Program-made: the position numbers and the translations under genes
Notes under the pieces: model-generated
Seen by the model: only the letters and a program-made list of their open reading frames with translations
The model's database searches: none
What the model was told of the DNA's origin: nothing
Shown: in pieces, positions 26,486-34,221 of the stretch
How the letters are laid out: every line of letters begins with the position of its first letter
Position numbering within the stretch: position 1 is the first letter of the stretch
NCBI RefSeq assembly: GCF_005144585.1
Contig: NZ_SSMQ01000013.1
Span: 1 to 64,000 of the forward strand
Source of the DNA: Polyangium fumosum
GTDB taxonomy: Bacteria > Myxococcota_A > Polyangia > Polyangiales > Polyangiaceae
Reading direction: 5' to 3'
DNA: 64,000 nt

Positions 26486-27184
26486 ATGGCGGACGAGTCG
26501 AAAGAGGAGGGGCAGGCCCCCACGGAGGGCGCCCGCACCTTCAACAAGCCGCGGGTCACCATCAACCGGGTCTACACGAAGAAGGGGGACACGGGCGATA
26601 CGGGCCTCGTGGGCGGGCAGCGGGTGCCCAAGGACGACGCGCGGATCGAGGCCTACGGGACGGTCGACGAGCTGAACGCGTTCGTCGGCGCGGCCCGGCA
26701 GTCGATCCTGGAGGGGCTCGCCGCGGACAAGATGCGCCCCGAGAGCGCGGCGGCGCTCGGGGAGCTCTCCGATACGCTCTGTCGGGTCCAGCACGAGCTC
26801 TTCAACCTGGGCTCGCTGCTCGCCACGTTGCCCGAGGACGTGCACCCGCGTCAGCCCCGGGTGACGGCCGCGGACGTGGAGCGGCTCGAAGCCGAGATGG
26901 ATCGTTGCCAGGAGGAGCTTCCGATCCTGCGCTCGTTCGTGCTGCCGGGCGGCTCCCGCGCGAACACCGACCTGCACGTCTGCCGGACGGTGTGCCGGCG
27001 CGCCGAGCGGCTCTGCGTCTCGCTCGCCCGGCAGACGGAGGTCGATCCGCTCGCCGTGACCTACCTGAACCGCCTGAGCGACGCGCTTTTCGTCTGGAGC
27101 CGCTTCGTGGCGCTCCATCTCGGCACGGGCGAGGTGCTCTGGGAGCCGGACAAGTCAGCGACGGGCCAGTCGAAGGCGCGCTGA
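26486..27184 (+). CDS. pduO: Cob(I)alamin adenosyltransferase, PduO type
   Basis: 232 residues from the ATG at 26486. PduO-type ATR signatures are present: TKKGDTGDTGLVGGQRVPKD, IEAYGTVDELNAFVG, then FVLPGGSRANTDLHVCRT and AERLCVSL. The enzyme transfers adenosyl from ATP to cob(I)alamin to make coenzyme B12 in the cytoplasm. A 20-residue acidic leader precedes the domain. The C-terminal 40 codons overlap, on the opposite strand, the end of the PAP2 gene that runs to 27061; the catalytic core ends before this overlap. No other B12 genes are nearby. Confidence 0.93.
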   Translation: MADESKEEGQAPTEGARTFNKPRVTINRVYTKKGDTGDTGLVGGQRVPKDDARIEAYGTVDELNAFVGAARQSILEGLAADKMRPESAAALGELSDTLCRVQHELFNLGSLLATLPEDVHPRQPRVTAADVERLEAEMDRCQEELPILRSFVLPGGSRANTDLHVCRTVCRRAERLCVSLARQTEVDPLAVTYLNRLSDALFVWSRFVALHLGTGEVLWEPDKSATGQSKAR

Positions 27185-28077
27185 CGAAACGAGGCCTCGC
27201 CCACCACGAGGGAGAGGCCGTACACGAGCGCCACGTACGCGAGGCCGAGCACGACGTCGATCACGTAGTGGTGCCCGAGGTAGACCGCGGCGAACGGCAT
27301 CACGAGCGCGTAGGCAATCTGCAGGGCGCGCGAGGGCGCGCTCGCCGTGCGGAACGTCGCGATCAAGCCGTAGAGCGGATATGTGACGTGCAGCGAGGGG
27401 AGGGCGCCGAAGACCACGGCGCCGTGCCCGTAGAGCGAGGCGAAGGTGCCGTACCCGAGCCATGCGTCGACCCGCGTGAGCGCGGCCGGCGAGCCGTGGG
27501 CGGCGAGATCGATCGCGCAGCCGTGCGTGGCCACGTACCAGGGCGGCGCCGCCGGCAGGAGCAGGTACGTGGCGAAGCCGAGGACGTGCGTGCCGAGCGC
27601 GAGCGTTGCGAAGCGCCGCGCCGCGTCGGGTCGTTTCACGCAAAGGTGGGCGTACTGCGCGGCCATGATGCCGAGGTACGCGCCGTAGGGCAGGGCACAG
27701 AGCAGATCGAGCGCGGGGTTCGCGAGGCCCGCGAGCCACTCGTTCGGCGTGACGATCATGCCGCGCACGCCCACGCCGAAGAACACGAGCTCGACGTCGC
27801 GTAGCTCGCAGCCGAGGACACGCGACGCCGAGACGCTGACGGGCCACAGGTACCGGAGCGCGTCGTACAGGAGGAAGAGCGTGAGCGCCGGGATCGCGGC
27901 GAGGTAGAAGCGACGCACGCGCGCGCCGCCGTAGGCCGCGGTGGTGGCGAGGGCCGCGACGAGGAGGATGTCCCAGCGCGGCCGGTCGACGGCCACGACG
28001 AGCGCCGCGTATCCGATCCAGGGGAACGCCGGCAGGAAGAAACCAAACCCCCAGCGCGCGCGCGCTCGCGCCCTCAT
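27061..28077 (-). CDS. Aur1/Ipt1-like PAP2 enzyme (inositol phosphorylceramide synthase type)
   Basis: 338 residues from the ATG at 28075-28077, with about six membrane segments. Two PAP2 catalytic blocks are clear: GALPSLHVTYP (His nucleophile) and YLGHHYVIDVVLG (His and Asp of the relay), in the spacing of the Aur1/Ipt1 and PAP2_3 families rather than the PSGH form of ordinary phosphatases. These enzymes move a phosphorylated head group such as phosphoinositol onto a ceramide or similar acceptor in the membrane. The upstream gene (8 bases away) is a CDP-alcohol phosphotransferase, which supports a lipid pathway. The last 41 codons overlap the adenosyltransferase gene antisense. Confidence 0.8.
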   Translation of the reverse strand: MRARARARWGFGFFLPAFPWIGYAALVVAVDRPRWDILLVAALATTAAYGGARVRRFYLAAIPALTLFLLYDALRYLWPVSVSASRVLGCELRDVELVFFGVGVRGMIVTPNEWLAGLANPALDLLCALPYGAYLGIMAAQYAHLCVKRPDAARRFATLALGTHVLGFATYLLLPAAPPWYVATHGCAIDLAAHGSPAALTRVDAWLGYGTFASLYGHGAVVFGALPSLHVTYPLYGLIATFRTASAPSRALQIAYALVMPFAAVYLGHHYVIDVVLGLAYVALVYGLSLVVGEASFRQRAFDWPVADLSGSQSTSPVPRWSATKRLQTKSASLRRFR

Positions 28078-28085
28078 GGCTCGCC

Positions 28086-28907
28086 TCAGTGCTCGACGGG
28101 GAGAGGTCCTCGCGCGCCTTCGCCCTTCCGCGCGAACGACTTGCCCGCGCGCTTCGAGGTCGTGGGCTCGGGATCCCGCAGCGCCGCGCGGGTCCGCGCG
28201 ACGAGCATGATCGACGCGAGCGTGCCCACGACCGCCACGAGGCCCACGCCCACGAGCGTGAGCGGGCGAGGCAGGCCGCCGAGCAAATTCGTGGACGGGA
28301 CGAGCGGCCCGAGGAGGAGCGACGCCGACAGGTACACGACACGCTCGTGCCTGCGCATGAGGCCATTCGGGAGCACGAGTTTGTGCTGATCGGCCTTCGC
28401 CCGCGCGTAGCTCACGAGCGACGAGGCGACCATTGCCGCGAGCGGGATGACGAGCGAGACGACGTTGTGCCGGTAGTAGATCGCGAGGCCGACGAAGGGC
28501 GCCGCGTCCGCGATGCGATCGACGAACGAGTCGAGCACCGCGCCCGAGGGCGACGCGACGCCCCGCGCGCGCGCCACCATGCCGTCCAGGGCATCGAGCA
28601 CCGAGCCCACGATCACCACGGCCGCGGCCTCGGCGAAGCGGCCCGTCGCTGCGAGCGGCAGGCTCGCGCAGCAGAACACGAGCGAGGCGTAGGTGCATGC
28701 GTCCGGCGAGACGTGCAGCGCGATGAGCGCCCGTCCCGGCGCGTGCATCGCCCAGTAAAAAGCCTCGACGAGCCAGCCGGGCAGGAGCGCGCTGCCGGGC
28801 GAGGGACCGAGGCGCGGGTGCGCCGCCCGTCCCGAGCGGGCCACGTGCGTCGCGTAAGCCGCGACCACCATCGTGCACAGAAGAAGCGCCACGAGCGTGA
28901 TGACCAT
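28086..28907 (-). CDS. CDP-alcohol phosphatidyltransferase family protein
   Basis: 273 residues from the ATG at 28905-28907; the earlier frame to 29069 is not used because this start gives a membrane-inserted N-terminus. The CDP-alcohol signature is complete: DALDGMVARARGVASPSG and then VLDSFVD, matching D-x2-DG-x2-AR-x8-G-x3-D-x3-D. Several membrane helices follow and a basic C-terminus (TTSKRAGKSFARKGEG). It transfers a phosphoalcohol from CDP-linked lipid; inositol phosphate, glycerol phosphate and archaetidyl acceptors cannot be told apart here. First of a two-gene operon with the Aur1-like enzyme. Confidence 0.88.
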   Translation of the reverse strand: MVITLVALLLCTMVVAAYATHVARSGRAAHPRLGPSPGSALLPGWLVEAFYWAMHAPGRALIALHVSPDACTYASLVFCCASLPLAATGRFAEAAAVVIVGSVLDALDGMVARARGVASPSGAVLDSFVDRIADAAPFVGLAIYYRHNVVSLVIPLAAMVASSLVSYARAKADQHKLVLPNGLMRRHERVVYLSASLLLGPLVPSTNLLGGLPRPLTLVGVGLVAVVGTLASIMLVARTRAALRDPEPTTSKRAGKSFARKGEGARGPLPVEH

Positions 28908-29017
28908 GGTCACGACGTCCGCTGGTGCACGAGGCGCGCCCGCCCCCGCTGCGCGGATTTCAGGCGGGCGCGCGGAATGGTTTGCTCGCTCGAGCGCTGT
29001 CCCGAGGGGGACGCGCG

Positions 29018-30178
29018 TCAGTCGCAGGCGACCCGACGCATCCGGATGCCCGCGTCCTTCTCCGCCCACGCCACGCCGAGCTCGCTGCCCGTGAACGTGA
29101 CAGCCGGGTAGCGCGCGTTTTTGCCCGAGACGCGGAGCGTCGCGCCGTTACGCGCGAGCCCTGGCCCGAAGACGGCCAGGAAGATCGACGGCGGACCGCC
29201 CTGGAACTGGTAGTAGGCGATGGCCGCGCGCTCGCCCATGACGGCCACGGCGGGCCAGTTCGCGCTGCCTTCCGCGTCCTCGACGCGCACCTCGTCTTGC
29301 TTCGCGCCGCTCGCGGAGACGCGCGCGAGATAGATGCGCTCCTCGCCCTCGCGCGTGTCCTCCCAGGCGACGAGCGAGGCTCCGCTCGCGTCGATCGCCA
29401 CGCTCGGCACCCGCGCCTCGCCGGCGCCCGTTCGCACCACCGTCCCCGCCACCTGCCCACCGGGCATGCCCGTCGTCCGCGCGATCGAGAGATCGGAGCC
29501 CGTGCTCCACACGACGGCGAGCTCGCCACCGTGGCTCGCGAGCGCCGGAAAACGCGCCCCGGGCAGCGCCGTCGTGGAGCTCATGCCCGCGCCGCTCACG
29601 AGCCCGAGCCGCGCGCCCGGCGTCTCCATCCACGCGACCGCGAGCCCGCCCGACATCGGCGCCGTCGCAGGCCGCGCCTCCGACGCGTCGCTCGTGCCGA
29701 GCTGGATCGGCTGCCCCGTCGGCGTCCCGTCCGCGCCGAGCATGTGCGCCTGGATCACGATCCCCGACGGTCCCGTGTCCTCCCACGTGACCATCGGCCC
29801 GCTGCTCGTCGCCTGCAGCGTGGGAAGCGCATGCGATCCCGCGAGCGTCGCCACGGCGTGCGCAGGCGACACACTGCCGTCCGTGCCGATCCGCGCGACC
29901 CGCACCTCCTCCGTCCCGCCCGTGCGTGTCTGCCAAGCGAGGAGGTAGCTCCCGTTCGTCCAGAGGATCGAGGGCGTGATTCCGTCCTCCTGGCTCACCA
30001 CCACCGTCCCGCCGAGCGGCGCACACGCCGCCTCTTCGACGCCCGGCCCCGCGTCGGTCGTCACCGGCGGCTCCGGCGGCTTCGTCCCGGGCGGCGCCGG
30101 CGTCTCGTCGCCGCCACAACCGAGGACCCCGAGCGCCGCCGCGAGCCCGGACAAAAACATCAAGGACATTCGAATCAT
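29018..30178 (-). CDS. Lipoprotein with repeated beta-propeller-like blades
   Basis: 386 residues. The ATG at 30176-30178 (or 30169) gives a lipobox signal ending GVLGC. After an acidic/Pro linker, six or so repeats of about 50 residues contain blade-like strands (YLLAWQTRTGGTEEVRVARI, PMVTWEDTGPSGIVIQAHM, LAVAWMETPG, LAVVWSTGSD, SLVAWEDTREGEERIYLARV, LGVAWAEKDAG). This is the VAWxD type of propeller seen in many myxobacterial surface lipoproteins. Binding partner unknown. A divergent promoter region faces the START-like gene at 30413. Confidence 0.8.
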   Translation of the reverse strand: MIRMSLMFLSGLAAALGVLGCGGDETPAPPGTKPPEPPVTTDAGPGVEEAACAPLGGTVVVSQEDGITPSILWTNGSYLLAWQTRTGGTEEVRVARIGTDGSVSPAHAVATLAGSHALPTLQATSSGPMVTWEDTGPSGIVIQAHMLGADGTPTGQPIQLGTSDASEARPATAPMSGGLAVAWMETPGARLGLVSGAGMSSTTALPGARFPALASHGGELAVVWSTGSDLSIARTTGMPGGQVAGTVVRTGAGEARVPSVAIDASGASLVAWEDTREGEERIYLARVSASGAKQDEVRVEDAEGSANWPAVAVMGERAAIAYYQFQGGPPSIFLAVFGPGLARNGATLRVSGKNARYPAVTFTGSELGVAWAEKDAGIRMRRVACD

Positions 30179-30412
30179 AGGTACCCCCCTTGTCCACGCG
30201 CCGGCGATCCGGGGCGGCAGCACGCGCACGCCACGCCACGCGGTTCACGCGCGGGTCCACGCACCACATCCCCCCGTCTGGACCTCCGGACCATGATTCG
30301 TTTCAGTATGCGGTGTTACTTGTCTCAGGCCACGCCGCGCGCTGGCAACGGATCCATCCGTTCACACGCCACGCATGTGCGTGGATGTGTTTATTGGACC
30401 ACAATCGATCGC

Positions 30413-31027
30413 ATGCAGCATCGAACGCGCGGCGGGGTGCGCTTCCGGTGGTTCGGGGCGCTGGGGCTGATGGGGGTGTTCGGGGGCGGGGAGGCGGTGG
30501 CGGAGCCCGCACGAGCCGCCGCCTCCACGGCAGCAAACGCGATGGCCGTCGCCGTCCCGATCCCAGGATCCAACCTCGTGCGAGGGCGCGCGAAGGTGAT
30601 CGTGGCCGCCCCGATCGACGTGGTGCGCGCGCAGGTGCTCGCCTTCGGGGACTACGCGCGCTTCATGCCGCACTACAGCCGCTCGAAGATCCTCGGCCGC
30701 ACAAAGAGCGGAGACCGCGAGATCTACATGGAGGTCACCGCCCTGCACGGAGCCGCGCGCTTCTGGGCACGGATGGCCGTACGCAAGCTCGCGAGCACAG
30801 CCGGCGGCATCGAGACCTACGACGTCTCGATGCTCGAGGGCAACGTGAAGGACTTCCACGCCGTCTGGCGTCTACGCCCCCTCGACGCCACGCGCACCGA
30901 GCTCGAACTCGAGGTCTTCCTGCTGCCACGTCTGCCCCTCCCAGCAAGCCTGCTCAACACGGAAAACCTTCAAGGCGCGAGCAAAGGCGTCCGCGCGATG
31001 CGATCGTTCGTGGAAGGAAAACGCTGA
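30413..31027 (+). CDS. SRPBCC/START-like lipid-binding protein, exported
   Basis: 204 residues from the ATG at 30413. An N-terminal hydrophobic segment (RFRWFGALGLMGVFGGGEAVAEPARA) suggests Sec export. The rest is a polyketide-cyclase/START fold: GRAKVIVAAPIDVVRAQVLAFGDYARFMPH, of which the first part is the diagnostic strand and helix, then KSGDREIYMEVTALHGAARFW and a C-terminal long helix. Such proteins bind hydrophobic ligands in a helix-grip cavity. It converges on the lipoprotein at 31356 across palindromic element C. Confidence 0.8.
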   Translation: MQHRTRGGVRFRWFGALGLMGVFGGGEAVAEPARAAASTAANAMAVAVPIPGSNLVRGRAKVIVAAPIDVVRAQVLAFGDYARFMPHYSRSKILGRTKSGDREIYMEVTALHGAARFWARMAVRKLASTAGGIETYDVSMLEGNVKDFHAVWRLRPLDATRTELELEVFLLPRLPLPASLLNTENLQGASKGVRAMRSFVEGKR

Positions 31028-31038
31028 GGCACCTGGCG

Positions 31039-31355
31039 AAGGCGTCGCGCCGGGGCGCTGCCCCGGACCCCGCGGGGGCTGTCCGCCCCTCGACCCGGAC
31101 CAGGCACAGCCTGGACCGAGGGTTGAAAAACTGCGCTCCACGCAGTTTTTCAAACGGGCCGACGAAGAAGCCGGGCTGCCAGCCGAACCCGCAGCGCGGC
31201 TGTCTCGGTTGGCAGGCTCGTCGCCGGTCTTGCCAACGGCTGCTCGATGAACTGCGCACCGCGCAGTTCATCGACCCGGGGTCCAGCGCCTCGCTGGTCC
31301 GGGGTGGAGGGGGCGGATAGCCCCCTCCTGGGGCCTGGGGCAAAGCCCCAGCGAA
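31039..31355. repeat. Composite palindromic element, copy C (head-to-head pair)
   Basis: Left module 31039-31155: CCGGGGC/GCCCCGG, CCAGGC/GCCTGG, then a terminal stem with arms TTGAAAAACTGCG and CGCAGTTTTTCAA. Core about 31156-31236, containing its own CTGCCAGCCGA/TCGGTTGGCAG stem. Right module 31237-31355 in inverted order: terminal stem TCGATGAACTGCG/CGCAGTTCATCGA, then CCAGCGC/GCTGG, and a final CTGGGGC/GCCCCAG. It fills the gap between the convergent genes ending at 31027 and 31356. Confidence 0.9.
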
Positions 31356-31742
31356 CTACGGACAGCCGGCGGGCGTCGTGCCTGTGTAGGCCGTGATCAC
31401 GCAGCCTTCGAGCGCGACCTTGATCTCGTCACACGTCGTCTGCGCTGCGTAGAACTCGAGGCAGCCGTCGACGCTGCCCTTGTCGTATTCCAGGCACTCG
31501 GCGCCGAACTCCGCGCGCAAAAAGCCTGGGCACGTGCGTGACGTGCCGAAGCAGCCGAGCGTGCCCATCCGCTTGCTGTGCGCGTCGAGGAGCGTATTGC
31601 ACGCGAGCGCCTCGGTCGTGCGTTCGCCGCTCGCCGGTGGGCGGAACCTTCCGTCGTCGGGCAAGGGCGTGAGATCCGGATCCTCCCCGCCGCACGCGGC
31701 GAGGAGCATGGAGAAGATGAGCGCGACGCGGAGCTCTCGCAT
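31356..31742 (-). CDS. Small Cys-containing lipoprotein
   Basis: 128 residues from the ATG at 31740-31742; longer frames read through the MarR gene and are shadows. Signal RELRVALIFSMLLAAC, then GGEDPDLTPLPDDG and an unknown domain with eight cysteines (NTLLDAHSKRMGTLGCFGTSRTC, LEYDKGSVDGCLEFY). It lies five bases after the MarR stop in the same orientation, so they may be one operon. Confidence 0.72.
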   Translation of the reverse strand: MRELRVALIFSMLLAACGGEDPDLTPLPDDGRFRPPASGERTTEALACNTLLDAHSKRMGTLGCFGTSRTCPGFLRAEFGAECLEYDKGSVDGCLEFYAAQTTCDEIKVALEGCVITAYTGTTPAGCP

Positions 31743-31747
31743 GCGGG

Positions 31748-32242
31748 TTACTCTTTCTCTTCGAGGAGGGCCATCGCGAGCGCGTGGAGCACGTCGCGCG
31801 CCGAGCCGACCTTGCGCGGCGGGAGCTTCGCGAGCGAGCGCCGCACGATCGACTCCACGGTTCCGATCTTCAGGCCGTCGAGCTCGCGCCCGCGCGCTGT
31901 CAATTCGAAGAGCGCGCGCCGCGCGTCGTCCGGATCGGGCTTGCGACCGATGATGCTGCGGCCTTCGAGGCGTTTGAGGATCCCCGTGAGCGTGCTCGGA
32001 TGGATGTGCAGCACGCTCGCGAGCTCGCCTGCCGAGATGCCCGGGAAGCGCCCCACGATCCGGATCACGAGGCGTTGCGGCCCCGTGACGCCGAGCGACG
32101 CCTCCATGCGCTTCGACATCGACTGCAGGGCGTGATCCACGGCCCAGAGCAGGCGCATGAAATCCAGGACCTCGCCGAGCTTCTCGGCCTTGTCCGCCTT
32201 CTGCTTCTTCTTTTCGCTCTTTTCGCTGGGTGCTGCGCTCAT
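31748..32242 (-). CDS. MarR-family transcriptional regulator
   Basis: 164 residues. A Lys-rich N-terminal arm (SEKSEKKKQKADKAEK) is followed by the winged-helix core: LGVTGPQRLVIRIVGRFPGISAGELASVL, of which LVIRIVGRFPG and IHPSTLTGILKRLEGRSII are diagnostic, and a wing at RKPDPDDARRALFELT. Typical MarR proteins are dimeric repressors released by small ligands. The small lipoprotein downstream may be its target. Divergent from the GH15 gene. Confidence 0.92.
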   Translation of the reverse strand: MSAAPSEKSEKKKQKADKAEKLGEVLDFMRLLWAVDHALQSMSKRMEASLGVTGPQRLVIRIVGRFPGISAGELASVLHIHPSTLTGILKRLEGRSIIGRKPDPDDARRALFELTARGRELDGLKIGTVESIVRRSLAKLPPRKVGSARDVLHALAMALLEEKE

Positions 32243-32454
32243 GACCGAGCCGATTCCCTTTCCGCCAAGCGAGCCACGCTAGCCCACCTCGCCCCGTCGA
32301 TCGAGATCGTCGAAGGGGTGCACCGCGCAGTGTTCGCGCGGCGGCGCCAGACGACCCGTCGGAATGAAACGCAGGAAGGTTCCCCCGGACGATCGTTTTT
32401 TGCTCCGACGGTTTTCCTTTTGAGCGGCAACGACGGGCAGGCCATCCTTGACCG

Positions 32455-34221
32455 GTGCGACTCGAAGATCTTGCCGTCATCGGAAACTGCCAATATTCCG
32501 CGCTGATAGACCGCTCGGGGTCGATCGTGTGGTGTTGCCTGCCGCGCTTCGACGCCGAGCCGGTCTTCTCCTCTTTGCTCGATGAGCAGGGGGGGGGTGT
32601 CTTCACCGTGGGGCCGGCGGGGGGGGAGCCGGGCGTGCAGCGATATCTTCCGAACACAAACATCCTCGAGACGACCTTCCGCTCCCCCTCGGGCGCGTTC
32701 CGGGTCCTCGACTTCGCGCCGCGTTACTTCCAGAAGGACCGGTTCTTTCGGCCGACGATGATCGTGCGGATCGTCGAGCCGCTCGAGGGCACGCCCCGCG
32801 TGCGTGTCCGCTGTGAGCCGCGCCTCGGCTGGGGCAAGGGGACGCCGGGCCGGCTCGTCGGGTCGAACCACATCCGGTACGAGGGCTTCGCGGCTCCGCT
32901 CCGCTTGACGACGGACATCCCGCTCTCGTACGTGACCGACATCCCGTTCGCGCTCACGGGCAAGAAGCACTTGGTGCTCGCCTGGGGCCCGCCGCTCGAG
33001 GACTCGCTCCCGACCGCTTGTGAGCACTTCCTCGGGCAAACGCAGCGGTACTGGGAGCGCTGGGTCATGCACTGCGACATCCCGCCGCTCTTCCAGCAGG
33101 AGGTCATCCGCTCGGCGCTCGCGCTCAAGCTGCACTGCTTCGAGGACACGGGCGCGATCGTCGCGGCCATGACGACGAGCATCCCCGAGGCGCCGGGCAG
33201 CGGGCGCAACTGGGACTATCGTTATTGCTGGCTGCGCGACGCGTACTACGCGCTCGCGGCGTTCCGCCTGCTCGGGCACTTCGAGGAGCGCGAGCAGTTC
33301 ATCCAGTACCTCTTCAACATCGCCGCCTCGGCTGCGCCCTCGCTCTCGCTCGGCCCGCTCTATCGTGTCGACGGCACGCCCGATCTCGAAGAGTCCATCC
33401 TCGATGCGTGGCCGGGCTACGAAGGGCAGGGGCCTGTGCGCGTCGGCAACGCGGCGGCCACGCAGCTCCAGCACGACGTCTTCGGGGAGATGGTCCTCGC
33501 GCTCGCGCCCGTCTTCCTCGACGATCGTTTCGTCGCCGAACGATCGACGCACGGGCTCGATCTCCTGGAGCGGCTCACGCAGAAGGCGATCGAGGTCGCG
33601 GGCACGCCGGACGCGGGGATCTGGGAGTTCCGCTCGGACGCGCGGCCGCAGACCTTTTCGAGCCTCATGTGCTTTTGCGCCGCCGACCGCATGGCGCGCG
33701 TCGCCGAGCGCCACCGGCCTGCGCGGGCGAACCATTATCGCGCCGCGGCCGAGCGCATCCGCGCCGAGATCGTGGAGAAGGCTTGGCGCTCGGACCTGAA
33801 CTCGTTCGTGTCGAGTTACGGCGGCGAGGAGCTCGACGCGGCGCTCCTGCAGATGGCGCCGCTCCGTTTCTTGCCGCCGAACGATCCCCGCCTGCACGGG
33901 ACGATCGACGCGATCCGCGATCGCTTGTCCCAGGGCGGCTGGCTCATGCGGTATCGCGGCGACGAGTTCGGCGAGACGAGCGTGGCGTTCATCATCTGCA
34001 CCTTCTGGCTCGTCGAGGCGCTCGCGACCGTGGGCCGCAAGGCCGAGGCGCGCGAGGTGCTCGATCGCGCGCGCTCCGCGCTCTCGCCGGTGGGGCTGCT
34101 ATCCGAAGACTACGAGACCCGCACGCTGCGGATGTGGGGTAATTTCCCCCAGGCCTACTCCCACGTGGGCCTCATCCACGCAGCGTTCGCGTCGTCTCCT
34201 CCGTGGTCCGACATCCTCTAA
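32455..34221 (+). CDS. Glycoside hydrolase family 15 (glucoamylase/trehalase-like)
   Basis: 588 residues starting at a GTG (32455). The N-terminal beta-sandwich is typical of bacterial GH15 (LEDLAVIGNCQYSALIDRSGSIVWCCLPRFD is its beginning). The (alpha/alpha)6 barrel has NWDYRYCWLRDA, GIWEFRS with the general acid Glu, and LLSEDYETRTLRMWGNFPQAYSH with the general base Glu. No signal peptide, so it acts in the cytoplasm on glycogen, maltodextrin or trehalose; the class with this head includes trehalases. It overlaps the antiporter gene by 19 bases, showing an operon. Confidence 0.9.
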   Translation: MRLEDLAVIGNCQYSALIDRSGSIVWCCLPRFDAEPVFSSLLDEQGGGVFTVGPAGGEPGVQRYLPNTNILETTFRSPSGAFRVLDFAPRYFQKDRFFRPTMIVRIVEPLEGTPRVRVRCEPRLGWGKGTPGRLVGSNHIRYEGFAAPLRLTTDIPLSYVTDIPFALTGKKHLVLAWGPPLEDSLPTACEHFLGQTQRYWERWVMHCDIPPLFQQEVIRSALALKLHCFEDTGAIVAAMTTSIPEAPGSGRNWDYRYCWLRDAYYALAAFRLLGHFEEREQFIQYLFNIAASAAPSLSLGPLYRVDGTPDLEESILDAWPGYEGQGPVRVGNAAATQLQHDVFGEMVLALAPVFLDDRFVAERSTHGLDLLERLTQKAIEVAGTPDAGIWEFRSDARPQTFSSLMCFCAADRMARVAERHRPARANHYRAAAERIRAEIVEKAWRSDLNSFVSSYGGEELDAALLQMAPLRFLPPNDPRLHGTIDAIRDRLSQGGWLMRYRGDEFGETSVAFIICTFWLVEALATVGRKAEAREVLDRARSALSPVGLLSEDYETRTLRMWGNFPQAYSHVGLIHAAFASSPPWSDIL

